This document shows, one piece after another, positions 13,101 through 23,437 of a stretch of DNA of 64,000 bases (its first letter is position 1; each line of letters opens with the position of its first letter). Under the pieces are notes generated by a model. That model made no database searches, was not told the DNA's origin, and worked only from the letters and a program-made list of their open reading frames with translations. The stretch lies in NCBI GenBank assembly GCA_015698045.1, contig BLAL01000215.1:992001-1056000 (forward strand), in the 5' to 3' direction. Source of the DNA: Rhizophagus clarus (lineage: Eukaryota > Glomeromycota > Glomeromycetes > Glomerales > Glomeraceae). A program made the translations under genes and the position numbers.

Positions 13101-13363
13101 AATATGATATTTATATATGTATAAATTAACAAAATATTTATCATTAACTTTCTTTTTTAAAAAAAATTTATTAGATTTTATATGCTAGAAATTTTACAAC
13201 TTCGTATAATAATATCGCTTTTTTTACGTTAATCACTAGTATTGTTATATTATTAATTGGTATAATTGAATATGGTTATCGTTTATTCATGGATAAAAAT
13301 CATGATGAAATTGACGACGAAACTGATGAAATTAAAATTAATTACGATGAACCAAAAATCTAA
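10145..13363 (+). CDS. secreted-ectodomain multi-pass membrane protein, 8 exons, 897 aa
   Basis: Exons: 10145-11345, 11426-11800, 11882-11908, 11974-12342, 12419-12549, 12625-12734, 12806-13097, 13175-13363. All introns are GT-AG, 65-81 bp, and the 2694-nt sum stays in frame to TAA. Residues 1-22 form a clear signal peptide (MNRLAPIILLIFVLFLLPCS). About 650 residues of Asn-rich ectodomain follow, with many N-x-S/T sites and two early paired cysteines. A strong membrane helix is at about 673-694 (TLIILIILVVLIIGLYFFG), then roughly four or five more (near 705-728, 739-761, 800-830, 855-878), and an acidic tail rich in Asp/Glu. The segment before the last intron reads ILEDLPQLIIQ, an E-x-x-P-Q motif that also occurs in XK-related scramblase-type proteins; any link to them is speculation. 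No enzyme motif is seen. I read it as a lineage-type surface receptor or channel-like protein of unknown function. Confidence 0.82.
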
Positions 13364-14311
13364 TGAGTTTTATTTAATATAATAGTAAAATAATATAAAC
13401 TTAATACAATACGTATATTATATATAATTATGTTCTTTTAATGTAATGTAAATAATATTTGTTAATAGCGGGTTTTAGTAATGTTATTTTAATATTTAGT
13501 ATTTAGATAATTAATTAATTTCCCCCTTCATTACCCTGTTATTAGCCTTTAGCCATAATTGTATTAGTTATTTATTTATTTATTTATTTATTAATATTAT
13601 GTACTTAAATTATTTAAGTTTTTTTTTAACGGATAATCAGATGATTTGTCGGAAACCGGAGATTTTACGGAATACATAAATTATAACACATGCATATACA
13701 ATGTCGCTATAAATAGTTTCAAATATATATGATTGATATCACAAGTTAACTATTTACTTTTCAGGTTGAGTACTCGACAAGCACTTGGCATCAAAATCTG
13801 AGTAATGAAGAAATCCTGATTCAGTTTTTACGACAGTACTGTAGAATTGAATGCAATTAGTTATCGAGTTTAGGACTTGGTTATTTTCACCTCCCTTGTA
13901 TTTCTTATAAAAAAGAATAGAGTACGAAAATAATTCTTACTAAAAAATTTCTCTAAATTTGTCTCAACTGATTCATAGTAAAACTTTCTCAAATAATCAA
14001 TCTACGCTGAAACGTTCTCTTGGATTAGTTGATGCTTTTATTCTTGCTTGCAACAATTACCAATACCTTGCCACATGACGTACCTCACGTTATTTATCTT
14101 CTAAGAAAAAAATAAAAAATTTTGTATGTCTCGTGTTTTTTTCTTTCACTCTGAAATATAATTATAATTTTAGTTCACCAAAATCTTATTCAAGCTATTA
14201 ATTTATTGTGCTGCGGCATTAACATAATGATGTTCAACCAGCATGCAACCACACCAGGTCCCGTTACACAATTATTACGCCTAATCGTAATGTAAAATTG
14301 CACATATTTTT
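13364..14311. other. intergenic region before the DUF4419 array
   Basis: A TTTA repeat is present near 13565-13595; otherwise no feature was recognised. Confidence 0.5.
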
Positions 14312-14363
14312 ACGCCATAATTTCATTTCATTCAACTTATTCTCTTTTCAAAATAAACGTAGA
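14312..14363 (+). promoter_or_regulatory. conserved 5' leader shared by the DUF4419 array copies
   Basis: The stretch reading ACGCCATAATTTCATTTCAT and continuing into CAACTTATTCT lies directly before the start codons of the first three copies (again near 16579-16640 and 18812-18873). It is nearly unchanged although it precedes the ATG. It may be 5' UTR or core promoter, or simply recent duplication. The inverted copy at 31614-32678 lacks it. Confidence 0.35.
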
Positions 14364-15428
14364 ATGAGTACTCAAATCCTCACTAAAAAGGTTAACCTTG
14401 AGAATAATCCCAACGGACATATTTCAATTAAAGAAAAAGTTTCTCAAGATTTTCCTGATACAAATGTTCATGCCATTTCAATTGATTACGATGAAACTCC
14501 CTCAAAAAATCATTCTGTACTTGAACAAACAATGACTTCTCATGGATTAGCTGCTGCAATTCTTCATGCTTATAATCATCATCAACATTTACGTTTAACA
14601 CCTGATGATATTTGGTTAACTATTGCACAAGGAGTTAGTCATCATATTAATTTTAATGCAGAAAAATTTCGTTCTCGATTTGTTGATCACGAAGGTCAAA
14701 AAGAGATTGCTATTTATGCCGGTGATATTTTGCATACGAAAGGTTCTCGTCTTGAAGGTGATTGGCCAGAAGTAGTAAATAGGTTGGTCGTAAAAACTGA
14801 TCAAGCTGTAGAAAAAATTGATATAAAACCTCTTTTAGAATGTGATTTTACAACAACAACAAAAAATTCTCTTACTGCTAGTCGTATCGTTCTTTTAGAT
14901 ATGGTTAAAGCATATTTTACATATAGAGTTTATACTAGATGTGGAATTCCTAAAATTACTCTTGAAGGTACTTTAGAAGATTGGACAAAATTACAAGAGA
15001 AAGTCATTCAATTACGTAAATTGGATTTAGATATGGATTTTTGGTTAGATAGATTGGATCCTGTTATATGGAAATTAGTTGAAACTTATAAAGGTGAAGT
15101 TGATGAAGATTTTTGGGCAAAAATAGCTTCAAGACAAAAATATGGTTCGGGTTACCGTGGTGACATTGACGGTTGGTTGGTAGCCTTTTATCCTTATGAT
15201 AAAGGCGGAAGTAAAATCGGGTATAATTCAGTTATACCATCTAATATCCCTAGTGGAAGGGTTGCGGTTCCATTTACGACCGATACTGAATTTGAAAAAT
15301 TAAAATTCGTTGCAGGATTTTTAGGTGCGCAACAAAAAACTCTCGAGAATTCTGATGAACTGGTTGTTTCACCAGTTATTGGTTGGTTTGTTATTGATAA
15401 TAAAACTGTGGATGAAAACCAAAAATAA
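14364..15428 (+). CDS. DUF4419 domain protein, array copy 1
   Basis: A single-exon gene of 354 residues. The ATG at 14364 (MSTQILTKKV) is chosen because it is shared by all copies, while the upstream in-frame extension varies. Features recognised as the DUF4419 family are the central block HGLAAAILHAYNHHQHLRL followed by PDDIWLTIAQGVSHHIN, then KFRSRFVDHEGQKEI, GDWPEVVNRL, a helical W-x-L-x-K region around KLQEKVIQLRKLDLD, and the C-terminal GWLVAFYPYD and GAQQ...SPVIGWFV segments. DUF4419 proteins occur in fungi, slime moulds and bacteria and have no established biochemical role. No signal peptide or membrane segment is seen, so it is probably cytosolic. Confidence 0.88.
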   Translation: MSTQILTKKVNLENNPNGHISIKEKVSQDFPDTNVHAISIDYDETPSKNHSVLEQTMTSHGLAAAILHAYNHHQHLRLTPDDIWLTIAQGVSHHINFNAEKFRSRFVDHEGQKEIAIYAGDILHTKGSRLEGDWPEVVNRLVVKTDQAVEKIDIKPLLECDFTTTTKNSLTASRIVLLDMVKAYFTYRVYTRCGIPKITLEGTLEDWTKLQEKVIQLRKLDLDMDFWLDRLDPVIWKLVETYKGEVDEDFWAKIASRQKYGSGYRGDIDGWLVAFYPYDKGGSKIGYNSVIPSNIPSGRVAVPFTTDTEFEKLKFVAGFLGAQQKTLENSDELVVSPVIGWFVIDNKTVDENQK

Positions 15429-15675
15429 TGACATTTATTAAATTAAAGTTCGGTTGGTTCATATTTTATTTACTATATATTTTTACCAAATGAATAAATC
15501 TTTCTTTGTCTCTTATTTTGACAAGATTAATAACAACATTTATTTAAAAGTGAATCAATACAATGAATTTTGATGAATTTATTTCTCTTGTTTAATATGT
15601 CAAAGATCGTACCCTCAATTATCGTATACTTTTGAATACTAACTAATACTGAATTTTATTTTATTTAAAATTAGA

Positions 15676-15760
15676 CGCGGAATTTTTAGGTACGCAACAA
15701 AAATTCTAATAATGAATTAGGATTATGGTTGCATGACCGGTTATTAAATGATTGTTTGTT
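15676..15760 (+). pseudogene. relic of a DUF4419 gene 3' end
   Basis: GCGGAATTTTTAGGTACGCA and the following bases align with the segment encoding AGFLGAQQ...SPVIGWF of the intact genes, but with stops and indels. It lies about 250 bp after the stop codon of copy 1. Confidence 0.7.
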
Positions 15761-16030
15761 CAAATAGGACAGAAATGATTTTATTTGGATTGTTATGAGA
15801 CATACAATTTCCAGTTAGTTCGCGACTTTGATATTAAATTTATTTTTCTTCGATTTGTTAATGTATACATCATTCAAATGACGTACTTTTGCTTGTGTTC
15901 TTTTTCTATTTTCTATCAAATTTTTATTTTTTTTCGTCTTTTTTTGTTTACTTCACTTTACGAACAAAAAATCGTTGATAATGCGGCCACTGTTTAATAT
16001 GGTCAAATACAACCTTCAAGTTAAGCTGAT

Positions 16031-16156
16031 TTAATTTAAATTTGGAATTATTTCCGCTTTATTATCACTTGAATCACTATCATCGGGAACATTCTCAAAA
16101 AATTCTTCAGTAAAAAAATCACTATTAAAGTCATCGCTGGACCTAGAATCACCCAT
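16031..16156 (-). pseudogene. small acidic open frame, fragment of an unidentified gene
   Basis: A 41-residue minus-strand frame (starts MGDSRSSDDF, contains ENVPDDSDSSDN, ends with TAA). The homologous stretch in the next spacer (18186-18329) starts MGDSMFSDDS but is cut by a stop, so at least one is a dead fragment. The parent gene is not recognised. Acidic N-termini of this sort occur in some transposases, but nothing else supports that. Confidence 0.45.
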
Positions 16157-16640
16157 ATTGTAAAGATGTAAATAATAAATGAAAGAAAAGATAGGCGAAG
16201 AAAGCAGAAGAAAGTAAAGCGAAAAAACGAGATGGATGATTATAAATCACTACAATTACTAAAATGTCCGACAAAAAATTCTAATCCCATACGTACAAAA
16301 AAAAAAATATATACGCATCACGCATTAATGATTTTAATCCAGCTGATAATTTATGAATTATGATCCAATGATGCATTAAATGGGTTCTTGAGAATACAGC
16401 AAAAAATAATATTTAAAATCAGGAAATAATCTGCTTAAGTAATACGACATAAACACAATAAACCTTTTGCGCCAAACGTAATGGCGTAATAAGTAAGAAA
16501 CAGGTTCTATTACATTACACAATTAACCGTTTTAATGCCTAGTAACTAATTTGTACGTGATGTGCAATTGTATATTTTTACGCCATAATTTCATTTCATT
16601 CAACTTATTCTATTTATTTTCTTTTCAAAATAAACGCAAA

Positions 16641-17705
16641 ATGAGTACTCAAATCCTCACTAAAAAAGTTAACCTTGAAAATAATTCCAACGGACATATT
16701 TCAATTAAAGATAAAGTTTCTCAAGATTATCCTGATACAAATGTTCATGCCATTTCAGTTGATTACGATGAAACTCCCTCAAAAAATCATTCTGTGCTTG
16801 AACAAACAATGACTTCTCATGGATTAGCTGCTGCAATTCTTCATGCTTATAACCATCATCAACATTTACGCTTAACACCTGATGATATTTGGTTAACTAT
16901 TGCACAAGGAGTTAGTCATCATATTAATTATAATGCAGAAAAATTTCGTTCTCGATTTGTTGATCACGAAGGCCAAAAAGAGATTTCTATTTATGCCGGT
17001 GATATTTTGCATACGAAAGGTTCTCGTCTTGAAGGTGATTGGCCAGAAGTAGTAAATAGGTTGGTCGTAAAAACTGATCAAGCTGTAGAAAAAATTGATA
17101 TAAAACCTCTTTTAGAATGTGATTTTACAACAACAACAAAAAATTCTCTTACTGCTAGTCGTATCGTACTTTTAGATATGGTTAAAGCATATTTTACATA
17201 TAGAGTTTGTACTTTATGTGGAATTCCTAAAATTACTCTTGAAGGTACTTTAGAAGATTGGACAAAATTACAAGAGAAAGTCATTCAATTACGTAAATTG
17301 GATTTAGATATGGATTTTTGGTTAGATAGATTGGATCCTGTTATATGGAAATTAGTTGAAACTTATAAAGGTGAAGTTGATGAAGATTTTTGGGCAAAAA
17401 TAGCTTCAAGACAAAAATATGGTTCGGGTTACCGTGGTGACATTGACGGTTGGTTGGTAGCCTTTTATCCTTATGATAAAGACGGAAGTAAAATCGGGTA
17501 TAATTCAGTTGTACCATCTAATATCCCTAGTGGAAGGGTTGCGGTTCCATTTACGACCGATACTGAATTTGAAAAATTAAAATTCGTTGCAGGATTTTTA
17601 GGTGCGCAACAAAAAACTCTCGAGAATTCTGATGAACTGGTTGTTTCACCAGTTATTGGTTGGTTTGTTATTGATGATAAAACCGTGGATGAAGGCCAAA
17701 AATAA
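16641..17705 (+). CDS. DUF4419 domain protein, array copy 2
   Basis: Single exon, 354 residues, ATG at 16641, differing from copy 1 at only a modest number of positions (for example CTLCG for YTRCG near residue 193, DKDGS for DKGGS). All family blocks are intact: HGLAAAILHAYNHHQHLRL, PDDIWLTIAQGVSHHIN, GWLVAFYPYD and SPVIGWFV. The high identity extends to synonymous sites and the leader, so this is a recent tandem duplicate. Function is unknown, as for copy 1. Confidence 0.88.
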   Translation: MSTQILTKKVNLENNSNGHISIKDKVSQDYPDTNVHAISVDYDETPSKNHSVLEQTMTSHGLAAAILHAYNHHQHLRLTPDDIWLTIAQGVSHHINYNAEKFRSRFVDHEGQKEISIYAGDILHTKGSRLEGDWPEVVNRLVVKTDQAVEKIDIKPLLECDFTTTTKNSLTASRIVLLDMVKAYFTYRVCTLCGIPKITLEGTLEDWTKLQEKVIQLRKLDLDMDFWLDRLDPVIWKLVETYKGEVDEDFWAKIASRQKYGSGYRGDIDGWLVAFYPYDKDGSKIGYNSVVPSNIPSGRVAVPFTTDTEFEKLKFVAGFLGAQQKTLENSDELVVSPVIGWFVIDDKTVDEGQK

Positions 17706-17928
17706 TGATATTCAGATTAAATTTCTGTTGTTTCATATTTTATTTACTGTATATTTTATCAAATGAATAAAGTTTTTTTGTTTCTTATTTTGACAAAATC
17801 AATAAACAAAACATTTGTTTTAATAATGAAACAATACATGTACATGACTCTTATTTTTTTTGTTTAATACGGCAAAGAACGTATATTCTATTATCGTACA
17901 TTTTTGGATACTGATACTGGATTTTAGT

Positions 17929-18005
17929 TGCGGAATTTTTAGGTGCGCAACAAACATTCTAATGAATTGGGATTATGGTTGCGTGACTGGTTATTAACTG
18001 AAATG
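17929..18005 (+). pseudogene. relic of a DUF4419 gene 3' end
   Basis: The counterpart of the relic at 15676-15760, in the same place after copy 2. GCGGAATTTTTAGGTGCGCA is followed by a degenerate version of the last coding segment. Because both spacers carry it, the relic predates the tandem duplication. Confidence 0.7.
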
Positions 18006-18185
18006 ATTGTTTTGTTGATAGTTTAGATTTATTTTCTTCGATTTGTTAATGTATACACCTAAAACCTTCCAAACTACATACTTTTGCCTGTTTCCTTTAT
18101 CTATTCTACTTCACTTTGCGAACAAAAACATTGATAGCTTAATATGGTCAAATACAACCTTTCAGGTAGGAAAAGTTAAGCTGAC

Positions 18186-18329
18186 TTCTAACTTTAAATT
18201 TGAAATTATTTCCATAGTATTATCAAAGTATACTTTATCACTTAAATAACTATCATCAGGAATATTCTCTAGAAATTATTCAGCAAAAAGATCACTATCA
18301 GAGTCATCGCTGAACATAGAATCACCCAT
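18186..18329 (-). pseudogene. broken homologue of the acidic fragment at 16031-16156
   Basis: Read on the minus strand from 18329 it begins MGDSMFSDDSDSDLFAE and then meets a stop before ENIPDDS. It sits in the same spacer position as its homologue. Confidence 0.6.
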
Positions 18330-18873
18330 ATTGTTAAAATTGTAAATAATAAATGAAAGAGAAGAAAGGCGAAGAAAACAGAAGAAAACAAATGAAAAAA
18401 TGAGGTCTTATGTGTATAAATCGCGTGACAATCACTAAAACATCCGATAAATTTTATAATATTATAATCTCATACGTACAAAAAAACCATTTAATACTGG
18501 GACATAATACGCATCACGCATAAAATCAAATTTAATGATTTTAATCCAGCTGATCTAATTTATGAATTATGATCCTAATGATGCATTAAATATGTTCTTG
18601 AGAATAGAATATAGATTGGTATTTTGCAATTAAATTTACGGGAACGAAAAATAATATTTAAAATCAGGAAATAATCTGCCTGAGTAATACGACATAAAAG
18701 TAATGAACCTTCTGCGGCAAAATTAATGGCGTAATAAGTAAGAAACAGGTTCTATTACATCACTCTTTAATCCTTTACTAATTTTGTATATGATGTGCAA
18801 TTGTATACATTTACGCCATAATTTCATTTCATTCAACTTATTCTATTTATTCTCTTTTCAAAATAAACGTAAA

Positions 18874-19947
18874 ATGAGTACTCAAATCCTCACTAAAAAA
18901 GTTAACCTTGAGAATAATCCCAGCAAACATATTTCAATTAAAGAAAAAGTTTCTCAAGATTATCCTGATACAAATGTTCATGCCATTTCAGTTGATTACG
19001 ATGAAACTCCCTCAAAAAATCATTCTGTGCTTGAACAAACAATGACTTCTCATGGATTAGCTGCTGCAATTCTTCATGCTTATAACCATCATCAACATTT
19101 ACGTTTAACACCTGATGATATTTGGTTAACTATTGCACAAGGAGTTAGTCATCATATTAATTATAATGCAGAAAAATTTCGTTCTCGTTTTGTTAATCAT
19201 AAAGGTCAAGAAAAGATTTCTATTTATGCCGGTGATATTTTGCATACGAAAGGTTCTCGTCTTGAAGGTGATTGGCCAGAAGTAGTAAATAGGTTGGTCG
19301 TAAAAACTGATCAAGCTGTAGAAAAAATTGATATAAAACCTCTTTTAGAATGTAATTTTTCTACAACAACAAAAAATTCTCTTACTGCTAGTCGTATCGT
19401 TCTTTTGGATATGGTTAAAGCATATTTTGAGTTTGAAGTAGATTGTACTTTATGTGGAATTCCTAAAATTACTCTTGAAGGTACTTTAGAAGATTGGACA
19501 AAATTACAAGAGAAAGTCATTCAATTACGTCAATTGGATTTAGGTATGGATTTTTGGTTAGATAGATTGGATCCTGTTATATGGAAATTAGTTGAAACTT
19601 ATAAAGGTGAAGTTGATGAAGAGTTTTGGGCAAAAATAGCTTCAGAAGAAGAATTTGGTTCGGGTTGCAATGGTGAAATTTACGGATGGTTGGTGGCATT
19701 TTATCCTTATGATGAAAGAGGAAGTAAACTAGGGTATAATTCAATTGTACCATCTGACATCCCTGGTGGAAGGGTTACGGTTCCGTTTACGACCATTACG
19801 AACGATACTGAAGAAAAATTAAAATTCGTTGCAGGATTTTTAGGTGCGCAACAAAAAACTCTCGAAAATTCTGATGAACTGGTTGTTTCACCAGTTATTG
19901 GTTGGTTTGTTAATGATGATAAAACTGTGGATGAAAGCCAAAAATAA
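18874..19947 (+). CDS. DUF4419 domain protein, array copy 3
   Basis: Single exon, 357 residues, ATG at 18874. It is more diverged than copies 1 and 2: VNHKGQEKI replaces VDHEGQKEI, EFEVDCTLCG replaces the TYRVCTLCG region, SEEEFGSGCNGEIYG replaces SRQKYGSGYRGDIDG, and a three-residue insertion (TITNDTEEK) lies near the C-terminus. The frame remains open and the core family blocks are unchanged, so it is presumably functional. Changes cluster in the middle and C-terminal parts. Function is unknown. Confidence 0.88.
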   Translation: MSTQILTKKVNLENNPSKHISIKEKVSQDYPDTNVHAISVDYDETPSKNHSVLEQTMTSHGLAAAILHAYNHHQHLRLTPDDIWLTIAQGVSHHINYNAEKFRSRFVNHKGQEKISIYAGDILHTKGSRLEGDWPEVVNRLVVKTDQAVEKIDIKPLLECNFSTTTKNSLTASRIVLLDMVKAYFEFEVDCTLCGIPKITLEGTLEDWTKLQEKVIQLRQLDLGMDFWLDRLDPVIWKLVETYKGEVDEEFWAKIASEEEFGSGCNGEIYGWLVAFYPYDERGSKLGYNSIVPSDIPGGRVTVPFTTITNDTEEKLKFVAGFLGAQQKTLENSDELVVSPVIGWFVNDDKTVDESQK

Positions 19948-20235
19948 TGATATTTATTAAATTAAAGTTCATCTTATTTACTGTCAAATGATAAAGCCTT
20001 TGTGTTTTGTGTTTTTTATTTTAATAAAATCATTAACAACATTTATTTTAAAAATGAAACAATACAGTGAATTTTGATACATTCTACAGTCTAATCTTAT
20101 CCAATATACTGATATATATATATTAAAAATTCGAAATAACGATGGGATTCCCATCATATATGGGAGCATTTGATATAAACGATATTTTTCCAAAAATTCA
20201 TGAGTCTTGACGTATCATTATATCGTTGATGATGA

Positions 20236-20385
20236 TTTAATGAGGAAAGAGATTTTAATACAGCTTTAGTACAAGTACAATCAAATCCAGTTGATCGAGT
20301 TTATGATTCTAATGATGTATTAGATAAATTCTTGAATACAGAGAATAGTGGATTGGATATTTTGGCAATTAAAATGACAGAATGA
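20236..20385 (+). pseudogene. C-terminal coding fragment of an unidentified gene
   Basis: A 49-codon open stretch ends in TGA at 20383-20385 and reads like true protein sequence (QSNPVDRVYDSNDVLDKFLN, then TENSGLDILAIKMTE). Degraded versions with internal stops occur in the two earlier spacers (about 16330-16400 and 18520-18640). The family is not recognised. Confidence 0.45.
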
Positions 20386-20559
20386 AAAATAAAATTTAAA
20401 AATCAGGAAATAATAATTTTGTAAATAATCTGCGACATACCTATCTGCGATAGGTAATATACTTTCTAACTAATTTACATGATGTGTATATCATAATTTA
20501 TTCTCATACGACTTATTTATTATTGTTAAATTTATTTTCTTTACAAAAATAAATGCAAG

Positions 20560-20813
20560 ATGAGTACTCAAATCCTTAATAAAAAATTTAACCTTGAGAA
20601 TAGAATTAGCAGCATATTCCCAAATAAGGATGTTCTCAAGATTATCTCAGTACAAATGTTCACGCTATTTCAGTTGATTACGATGAAACTCCTACGAGAT
20701 TTTATTTAAATTTATTTCGGGATTCTTAGATGCACAACCAGAAAACTCTCGAGAATTCTGTTGTTTCATCAGTTATTAGCTGGTTTATTATTAATGATAA
20801 ACTGCGGATTTAA
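20560..20813 (+). pseudogene. collapsed DUF4419 copy (array copy 4)
   Basis: It begins with the conserved ATGAGTACTCAAATCCT start, keeps the first ~45 codons in degenerate form up to the VDYDETP region, then jumps directly to the last segment (related to FLGAQQKTLENS...VSSVIGWF), with frameshifts. Roughly 800 bp of the central domain, including the HGLAAAILHAYNHH and PDDIW blocks, are missing. It cannot encode a functional domain. Confidence 0.85.
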
Positions 20814-21974
20814 GTATACGTATTATTGGATGGATATCGTTCACAAAGCCCTTCATTGATTGGTGAAAATTGGTCACGTAGTAGCACATTTTCATCCGAT
20901 CATTCTGTCCTGTGACCGATATAGCTCCACATCCAATAATAAACTATTATAAATAAGCTTAATTCGTGATCCGCGTGAAGACTACTAATACATTTCAGGG
21001 AATTATTTTTGCAAATTAATTAACAGAAAACTTAGATAGGAGAAATAAATATAACGTGCAGAAAATGTGGAATGAACTTACAAAATCGGTAGGGAAAGAT
21101 AGTTTCGAAGAAACTGCCATACCAAAAATTTCAACTATTTAAAATTGGATAACTACCGACATAAACAAAATATGGTTCAACAACCTGTGATTAATGGAAG
21201 TAAATAATTTTTAAATACTTTTTTTTTTTTATTTTTATTTTATTTTATTTTTTTTGTTTATAACTTTAAACTAATATTTGCCGGCATATAATAATATTTT
21301 AGTAAAAAAAAAAAAAAAAATATCAAATTTATGATTTTTGAATTCATAATTATAGTGGTTTAAGACTAGAATCTAGCGTCGCTAAAGAAAAAATTTTTTA
21401 ATTAATCATACAATATAAAAATTTTTAACGAACCCTAATTCCCTCAGTTTTAAGCAAAAAAAATCCTGGACAAATTGGCTCGAAAAGTTAGTTAATTTGC
21501 AAAAATAGTTCCCCGAAATTTATTAGTAATTTTCACTGGTTCGGAGATAGATCACGAATTAATTCTTATTTTTAACTCACTTTATAAGCTTTATATATAC
21601 TATCCTATAAATTTTCATTTACAGTATATATTTTTTTTTTACTCCACTTTATTGTACTTTATGCGATTTAAAATTTATATCTACATATATAACGACACAC
21701 TTTGTTTAATCCGGTTTGCGGAACCTATTTATTAACTTCATGAAAGAACTTCTTTCTGGTAATCGATTTCCCATATAAGAATCTGATAGACATTGGGTTT
21801 TCCATTGTCCGGAAAAGAAACTCAAAGAGGTTAAATTGAAACTTTATTTTCTCCGTAATTGTGTAACCAAATATCAAAATCCGCACAAAATTTATAATAA
21901 TAAAAGGGACGACAAATTTCTTTTTTTTTTTAAAAAAAAATTTTTAGTTTAATAGTTGATAAATAATTAACATT
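20814..21974. other. intergenic region
   Basis: Contains a T/A-rich tract near 21215-21325 with homopolymer runs. No gene or RNA feature was recognised. Confidence 0.5.
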
Positions 21975-23437
21975 ATGGTTGAAAATATATTTTTACCGAA
22001 ATTATCACAAAATTTTCTTGAAATATTGGACGATCATGAATATTATGATGTTACTATAGAAGTTGGTAGTGACCCTACTGTAAAAATATTTCGTACTCAT
22101 AAGGTAATTTTATGTTACCGTTCCCCTTACTTGCGTAGAATTCTCTCAACTAATAATAGTACGGAAACTTTATTGCACATTAAATTGTCGAATATTTCAC
22201 CTGAAATCTTTCAAATAATATTAAAGTAAGTATTTTTTTTTTTTTTTTCAAATATTAAAATAATTGTTTTACGAATAATAATAAATAATTTATATTTATA
22301 TCAAGTTACATTTACGGAGGAAAACTTACTTTGAAAGGATATAATATTTCGGATATCATTGAAATTTTGGATGTTGCTAATAAACTTAAACTTCAAGAAT
22401 TAGTTGATTATTTACAATCTTTTTTAATTGAAAACAAACCAAACTGGATTGAAAAAAATTTCAATCTTATATATCAAGCAAGTCATAAACAAGATTCTTT
22501 GTTGCAACTAAAAGAATATTGTACGAATTTATTAACTGAAGAACCAGAAAAGATATTTGAATCACTTGATTTTGTTTCAATTCCGGAAAAATGTTTGCTC
22601 TCTCTCATTCAAAATGATAATATTGAAATGAGTGAAGTTCAAATATGGGAGCATGTTCTTAAGTGGTGCCATGCTCGAAATCCTGAATTACCCTCAGATC
22701 CCTATGATTATTCGGATGATGATTTCAACACTTTGAAAAATATTTTACAAAACTACATTCCATTTATCAGATTTTATAATTTAACCTCAGAAGAATTTTT
22801 GAAGAAAGTTTATCATTATAAAAAAGTTTTTCCCGAAGAATTATTTGAAGATTTAATTAAATATTTTTTGGATCCTAATAAACCAAACGATAAATCGAAA
22901 CCACGTGGTAAAGTTATTACAACGAATATTGATTCCAAAATCATTTCAAATCGACATGCTGAATTAATATCAAAATGGATTGATAAATTAGATGGATCAA
23001 AAAAATCATCTACTTTACATAAATTTGAATTAATATTTCGTGAATCTCGGGATGGAAGAAGATTTCATAAAACTTGTAGTTATATAACTCGTACCGTAGT
23101 GATTATTAAAGTGAAAGATAGTAATGAAATTCTTGGAGGATATAATCCACTTGAGTGGAAATCTCTTAATAGTTATGGTGATACTAATGATAGTTTTATA
23201 TTCTCTTTTAAGGGTAGTAATATTGAAAATCATATTCTAAGTCGAGTAAAGAATGAAGAGCGAGCAATTTATAATTCAATATTATATGCTCCATCGTTTG
23301 GTTACTCGGACCTTATTATAAAGGGAGCTAGTTATTATAGCTATAGTTACTGTAAAATGTACGATTATGAGAAGCAGATAAGAGAAACAGATGATTATTT
23401 TTCTGTAGAAGACTATGAAATATTTCAAATTGTCTAA
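21975..23437 (+). CDS. BTB-BACK-TLDc domain protein, 2 exons, 460 aa
   Basis: Exons 21975-22225 and 22306-23437, one 80-bp GT-AG intron after the IFQIILK segment, rejoining in frame into YIYGG. Residues ~10-115 form a BTB/POZ domain (LSQNFLEILDD, YDVTIEVG, FRTHKVILCYRSPYLRRIL, LSNISPEIFQIIL, YIYGG), the Cullin-3 or oligomerisation module. A BACK-like helical region follows (~120-240; MSEVQIWEHVLKWC). A TLDc domain takes the C-terminal ~200 residues: SKIISNRHAELISKWID, FELIFRESRDG, ILGGYNPLEW, DSFIFSFK, then an acidic tail. This architecture is hugely expanded in Rhizophagus-type fungi; substrates are unknown. All three domains appear complete. Confidence 0.92.

Larger units (their letters stand above)
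14298..20813. repeat. tandem segmental duplication carrying DUF4419 genes
   Basis: Starts of successive copies are at 14364, 16641, 18874 and 20560, giving spacings of 2277, 2233 and 1686 bp. Similarity extends beyond the genes into the 5' leader and the spacer, which carries the same relics in the same order (a DUF4419 3' fragment, an antisense acidic fragment, and a forward fragment ending in a DSND-type stretch). The first three units contain an intact gene; the fourth is collapsed by deletion. Confidence 0.85.

Noticed and set aside
14616..14804. 62-codon antisense frame repeated in every DUF4419 copy (also 16893-17081, 19126-19314, and 32238-32426)
   Set aside because: It lies wholly opposite the conserved coding strand and is conserved only because the sense gene was duplicated.
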